Source: Artemia franciscana (Eukaryota > Arthropoda > Branchiopoda > Anostraca > Artemiidae). Taken from it: a stretch of DNA of 64,000 nucleotides. Location: positions 151,107 to 215,106 of the forward strand of contig NW_027062613.1 in NCBI RefSeq assembly GCF_032884065.1, written 5' to 3'. How positions within the stretch are numbered: position 1 is the stretch's first letter; each line of letters opens with the position of its first letter. Shown piece after piece: positions 55,370-64,000 of this stretch. The notes beneath the pieces were generated by a model. That model was given only the letters and a program-made list of their open reading frames with translations, was not told where the DNA came from and did not search any database. The translations under genes and the position numbers were made by a program.

Positions 55370-56640
55370 TATACGCTTTGAAGAGACAAGCGTGGCTGGG
55401 ATGAACGTTTAAAATAACTAAATGCATATTTAACTTGCCAAAAATGTCGAAAAAGGTCCTTTGTTCTTGGAGTGGGCAAGTAAATGTTCGATGAGTATCT
55501 TATATGAATCAATAAAGCTTGAAAACATGATTTTTCTTCTATTAAAGTTTTTTTAGTCTTGAAATAAACTAGGTAATATGAGAGGGAAGTCAAATGAGCC
55601 AAAATAAGGGTAAAAACAAATAACACCAGATAAGTTCTTTTGATCACAGAAGAAGCTAGCAGACGTTAGAAAATTTCGAATACCACTAAACAATGCTAGA
55701 AAACCAAAAAAAAGTCTAAAAATCGTTTTTGGTTTTATAAGAAACTAGGTGGTGCAGGAGGAACGTTGAATGAGACTAAATAACTCTGGAACATATTAGA
55801 AACACTGAAAAGGAATTCTGGTCATGGAATAAGTAGAGAATTTATTATGGGAGAGTCGAATGAAGGTAAATAAAGGCTGTAAGACATTAAAAGCTTCAGA
55901 AAAAATTTTTGGGTCTTTAAATATACTTGAAGATATTAAAGAAGCGTTACATAGGACTAAACACGAATAGAACACGGCAATAAAATTAGAAAAGGGGTTT
56001 GTAGTCGAAATAGCCTAAAAGATGCTGGAAAAGCAACAGATAGCACTAAATGGGTACTGAAGACAATACAAACGTTAAAAATGATCTAGTAGTAGGACAG
56101 GATACTAAACTTTCATTGGAATTAAAATTATGCGTAGTTGAGATGAACAGCCTCGGTAAAAGCCTTACGAGACTTGAAGATGTGTTTTAGGACACTTAAT
56201 AAGGATTAAATATACTAATTATTTCAGAAAAGGTCTTTCGTGTTGGAATAGTCAAAAAGATAAGAAGATCAATAAATGGGTCATAAATACGGCTAAAAGA
56301 AATTGAAAATGTTGTAAAACTGACTAGAAGATCTTACAGGAACGTTGATGCAAGTAAAAGAAGGTCAAACACTCTAAAACCTCTGAAAATATTGTGTCGT
56401 CCAAGAATACCCTAGGAATGATTGAAAATCATTGAATAGTACTGAGTAGTGGTGGAACCCCTTAAAAATGTCAACAAAGGTTTTTTTTGTCTTGAAATAT
56501 GCTAGAAAAAATTGGAGAAACGTTAAATGCAAGTAAATAAGGCTGGAGTAAATCAAATCTTGGCAAAAGGTCTCAGGGCCTTGAAATGGGCTAAGAGATG
56601 ACAGAAAAGACACGAATCTGGCTAAAAGTGAAGGTTGAAT
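55370..56640. repeat. Old tandem array of about 90 bp units, roughly 14 copies
   Basis: A GTCTTGAAATA-like phrase followed by CTAG, then GGAACGTTGAATG- and ACTAAATAAGGCTG-like phrases, recurs about every 90 bases. Anchor starts are near 55465, 55555, 55645, 55731, 55821, 55911, 56001, 56091, 56241, 56397, 56491 and 56580. Units are very diverged. The period is clear over 1.2 kb despite small indels. Non-coding. Confidence 0.75.
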
Positions 56641-57949
56641 ACTAATAATCTAATTAGTAAAGACGAAACCCTCACAGACATCTGTTTAAGATTTTTAATT
56701 CAATTTTTGTTATAGATAGTAACAGTTTTTCACTGTTTTTGCTTAATTCACCCTATTTTAAATTTTGTTGACAAGTAATTCTATATTTTTTCTTGTTGAT
56801 TTATTTTTCCCCAAGCTGGGTTTATTGGTTTTGCCTGGATAAATTATACAATTTAACTTCGTAGATTGAAATCTTACTTATTCAATTATAGTACAAATGT
56901 TTTTGACACAAAGTTTTCCCATTGTTTTTGTTTGGATATATTATATACATTTTCAATTTACGGAGATAAAATTTTATATTTTTAATATTAATTGACTAAA
57001 CAAGCACATAATCAATAAAATCCTTTCAATTATCCGATTCCTTTATTTTCTGTTTTTTAGAATTAATTTAAGTTTCCTCAATTTTTGTCAGAGAAATTAA
57101 CTGATTTTCAATTTTCATTTAGTAAAATAAAGATTTTACAATTTTCTCAAATAAAATCATTCTTTTGATGTCTTTTGGTACAAAATATTCATATATTGTT
57201 TATGCTGTTTTTCACTTTAACACTGTTTCATTTTTGTATTTACAACTTTCCGTTTTCTTTGTAGAGGAAATTCGAAATTTTTTCGATTTCTGTCGACCGA
57301 ATTCGAATTTTTTTAATTTTTCATTTATTTAGTTTTCTCAAATAACTAGTTAAGTAGGTATTAGGTTCAAATTAGACTGGTTTCATAGGCAGCATAGCCT
57401 AAATTGACGTCAATTAAACCCCACCTAATTCAAACTTTTCCATAAACCCAAGAATAATTCTATTTTAACAAGTAAGCAAACGTGAACAAAAAAATATGTA
57501 TATACTATTTGTTTGAAGTAAAAACTATATATGACATGTTTCAAGGATTTCAAATAATTTCAAATAGTTTCAAAAATCCTTGAAACATAATAGTGTTTGT
57601 GGGGGAATTTTCGGGTTAAAATCTATCGATAGACTGGTGGCAAAAGTGGCTAGGTGAGAATTTTCAAGAGAAGCGTCTACGAGGGAGGTTTTCGGGACGA
57701 CTTTCTTGAATTTTGCTTTCAAAACACAATTTTTATTAATTCAGCAGAAGGATTTTCATTGTAGAACCTAACTTATAACGAATTGTTAACAGTGGATTCT
57801 GGGCGAAATTTTTTTTAATTTTGCTTGTGTGATGTCAAAGCAATGTCTAATATTTATCCAACTTTTAGAAATATATCAAAGGCAATACTATTGCGTTGCC
57901 TATGGTTAAGGCCATAAAGCTTCAATATTGTATTATATATTTAGCTATT
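56641..57949. other. T-rich DNA, no gene supported
   Basis: Rich in TTTTCAATTTT-type phrases, with an isolated TGACGTCA at 57406. No coding sequence or RNA gene found. Confidence 0.35.
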
Positions 57950-59410
57950 TTTTTTTTCCAATTGGCTATTCATGTGGAAGGGCTGGTCTGAAAAACTTTG
58001 AAGGTGTCTCATACATTTGGAAATTTAAAGTTCTAGTTCCTTTTTTAACACTCAAAATTGATGAGTTGGCAAATACCCCCAATGCTCTTTTTCCCAATAT
58101 GCATCAGATAAAAGACATGATTTTGAGAAAGTCATGATCGTGAAAACAGTTCAATTGACATATAATAATAAATCCAGTGTTGACAGAGTCCCAGCCCCAC
58201 CAGGGAAAGGGAGAAAGCATTTGAAGGTATACTCTCGGGGTATACACGTCTCTTATTGTAGGGATGCTTATAAAAGCTTCAGAGAGGACTCATTTGATAA
58301 GAATTTAAAATTTTAACTCATTTTCAAGAGTCAACTGGGATTAGCGGGCTGCTAGTCCCACCACCCTCCCACACCCATTTTCCCCAAAATTCCAAAGAAA
58401 ATGAGACAGCTTTTTTTGAATAGTCCATAGGTCAGACAAAAGCTCCTGTGTCGAAGCAACTCCCTAGGGTCCAGGAGCAGGTGTTGTAAACTATGCTCCT
58501 GGAGCATATATGGAGAAGATGCTCGAAAAGAATTCAAGGAGGGTTCATTTGATTGGATATTTATTGTTCTAATTCACTAATTATGAGTCAAAAGTGATCA
58601 GAGGGTAGTTAGTTCTCCTTCCATGCCTTTTTCTCCGAATTGTAGCCATTTTATTAAAAATAGTTCAAAGATTTAATAAGCAAATCCGTTGTCGACACAA
58701 ACCTGGTGCCCAGAGGCAGGCGGTGTAAATAATTCTATATGTGTATATATGACTCTTATGGAAAGGATGCTCGTATATCTTTCAAAGAGCGCTCATTTGA
58801 TTAAAGATTAAATCTTCGAGTTCACTTTTTATAAGTAAAAAAAGATCCAAAGGCAACTAGCCCTCCCTCCATGCACACCTTTTTTTGCCCATATCATCGT
58901 GTAAATATTTGTAGATACCCATTTTTTTAAATATATCAAACATCAGACAATAGAAACTTCGATTTTGAAACAAAACCCCAGGGCCTAGAAGCAGGTGTCC
59001 TGAGGGCATACATGGTTCATATAGAAGAGATGCTCATTTAATTTTCAGAAAAAGAGCATTTGATTGGAAATTAAACGTTCTCTATAGGAGTCAAAAAAGA
59101 TCGAAGGGCAACTAGCCCCCCCCCCCCCTGCACACTTTTTTCTCCAAATACTTCAGTTGAATTTTTTTTAAATAGTTCATCTTATATACATGGTTCAACG
59201 GTCAGATAAAAAAGAATCTCTGGTGTTGAAAAAACCCCTTGGTCCCAGGGACAGATGTTTTCAGTTATTTTCCTGGAGCATATATCATTCTCATACGGAA
59301 GATGATTTTATAAGCTTCAGACACGGCTCATTTGATCGGGAATTGATAGTTTTATTTGACTTTTTAAGAGTAAAAAAAGTATTCCGTTAATAAGAAGAAA
59401 GCCCCTTTTC
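57950..59410. repeat. Diverged tandem array of about 250-270 bp units, about 5 copies
   Basis: CATTTGAT marks successive units at 58291, 58546, 58794, 59057 and 59329 (spacings 255, 248, 263 and 272). Each is followed by a GGAAATTAA-like, AGAGTCAAAAAAGATC-like and GGCAACTAGCCC-like phrase and preceded by CCTGGAGCATATAT and ATGCTCGTA. The part before 58190 is a weaker, partial unit. Non-coding. Confidence 0.8.
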
Positions 59411-60053
59411 ATAGAAACTTCTCTCCCCCAGGAAAAACTCCCCCATGAAATGATCCTTCCATGTAGTCCTTTCCCTTTAACCCCTGAGCGAAAAACTCCC
59501 CGCAAAAAATGTGTATGTACTTCTCAGTAGCCAATACTATATGCAAACAGTGGGCACAATTCATAACCTGAAGCCCTTCCCCTGGGGACTCTTGGGGATT
59601 AAGTCGTTTACAAAGACATAGTTATTTGATTTTTTTCACTATGCTGAACCAAATAAATATCTCAAAATTTTCATCCATTGACTTTGAGAAAAAACTAGCT
59701 TGGAAGGATGCCTACTTCCCCTCCAATTTTTCTCACTTAAAATGGGCATTAGAGATTTAATTACCATTTGAATTAGCCTTCTCTTGACATTCTAGGACAA
59801 CTGGGTCAATACGATCACAGCTGAAAAAGAATAAACACGCATATGTGATCTTTCTTCTGGCAAAAATACAAAATCCACATTTTTGTAGATAGAACCTTGA
59901 AACGTCTGAAATAGAGACTTTTCATAAGCTATATCATAAGTTATGATTTTCTTCAAAATATATTACTTTTAGGTTATTTTCTCCCTTTTTCGGTAATACG
60001 GAAAATTCTACTAGACTTTTAACGTTTGATGGGTAGGACTGTAATAGTTGAAA

Positions 60054-60058
<5 letters not shown>
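59411..60058 (+). repeat. Family B repeat, diverged sense copy ending at (AT)n
   Basis: Starts CCCCTTTTCATAGAAACTTC, continues GTACTTCTCAGTAGCCAATA, AGCCCTTCCCCTGGGGACTC, GGTCAATACGATCACAGCTG and CTTTCTTCTGGCAAAAATAC, and stops at GATGGGTAGGACTGTAATAG. The terminal hairpin is missing, replaced by (AT)n at 60059. Confidence 0.75.

Positions 60059-60107
<49 letters not shown>
60059..60107. repeat. (AT)n microsatellite
   Basis: Short AT array at the 3' end of PLE copy P4. Confidence 0.95.

Positions 60108-64000
<3,893 letters not shown>

Overview
This is AT-rich eukaryotic DNA, almost certainly from an invertebrate animal and most likely an arthropod. A crustacean is my best guess, from the repeat content and from an FkbM-type methyltransferase exon of a kind I associate with crustaceans; this is inference and I cannot check it. 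There are no bacterial operons and no rRNA or tRNA genes that I can recognise. Most of the 64 kb is transposable elements (TEs), their broken remains and long (AT)n microsatellites. A few short, splice-bounded candidate host exons lie between them.

Layout. 1-1.56 kb: the amino-terminal part of a pogo/Tigger-like DDE transposase on the minus strand, cut by the window edge. 2.26-4.26 kb: a mosaic of two dispersed repeat families, called A (foldback) and B here, which recur at 8.7, 10.5, 17.6-21.0, 52.6-54.9 and 59.4-60.1 kb. 4.8-5.6 kb: a decayed RTE-like endonuclease region. 11.5-12.0 kb: terminal exon of an FkbM-family methyltransferase with a one-base frameshift. 15.2-15.6 kb: two (AT)n arrays carrying tiny Penelope-like (PLE) 3' tips. 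15.8-16.05 kb: a candidate signal-peptide first exon (minus). 17.1 and 26.7 kb: candidate exons (plus). 21.5-25.6 kb: two non-LTR retrotransposon remnants.

27.2-33.1 kb: a 450 bp (AT)n array, then two Helitron remnants with complementary internal deletions. 33.1-39.0 kb: head-to-tail Penelope-like elements whose GIY-YIG endonuclease lies amino-terminal to the reverse transcriptase, the permuted order known from Naiad-type elements. 42.8-47.0 kb: three more Helitron pieces on both strands. 47.0-52.5 kb: a nearly complete hAT element with matching terminal inverted repeats (TIRs), a transposase open except for one TAG, a PIP-box-like amino-terminal motif and a 399 bp tandem array. It abuts a Helitron. 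55.4-56.6 kb: a very diverged tandem array of about 90 bp units. 58.2-59.4 kb: a tandem array of about 260 bp units. 60.1-64.0 kb: a second pair of permuted Penelope-like copies in (AT)n, running off the window.

How the parts relate. The permuted PLEs sit in (AT)n tracts at nearly every 3' end, so the microsatellites look like their target or their product. One Helitron family shares a promoter module of a TGACGTCA palindrome followed by a TATA box, and it has decayed by internal deletion. The hAT copy is the best-preserved autonomous-looking element. The most interesting material is the permuted PLE cluster at 33-39 kb and the hAT element at 47-52.5 kb.
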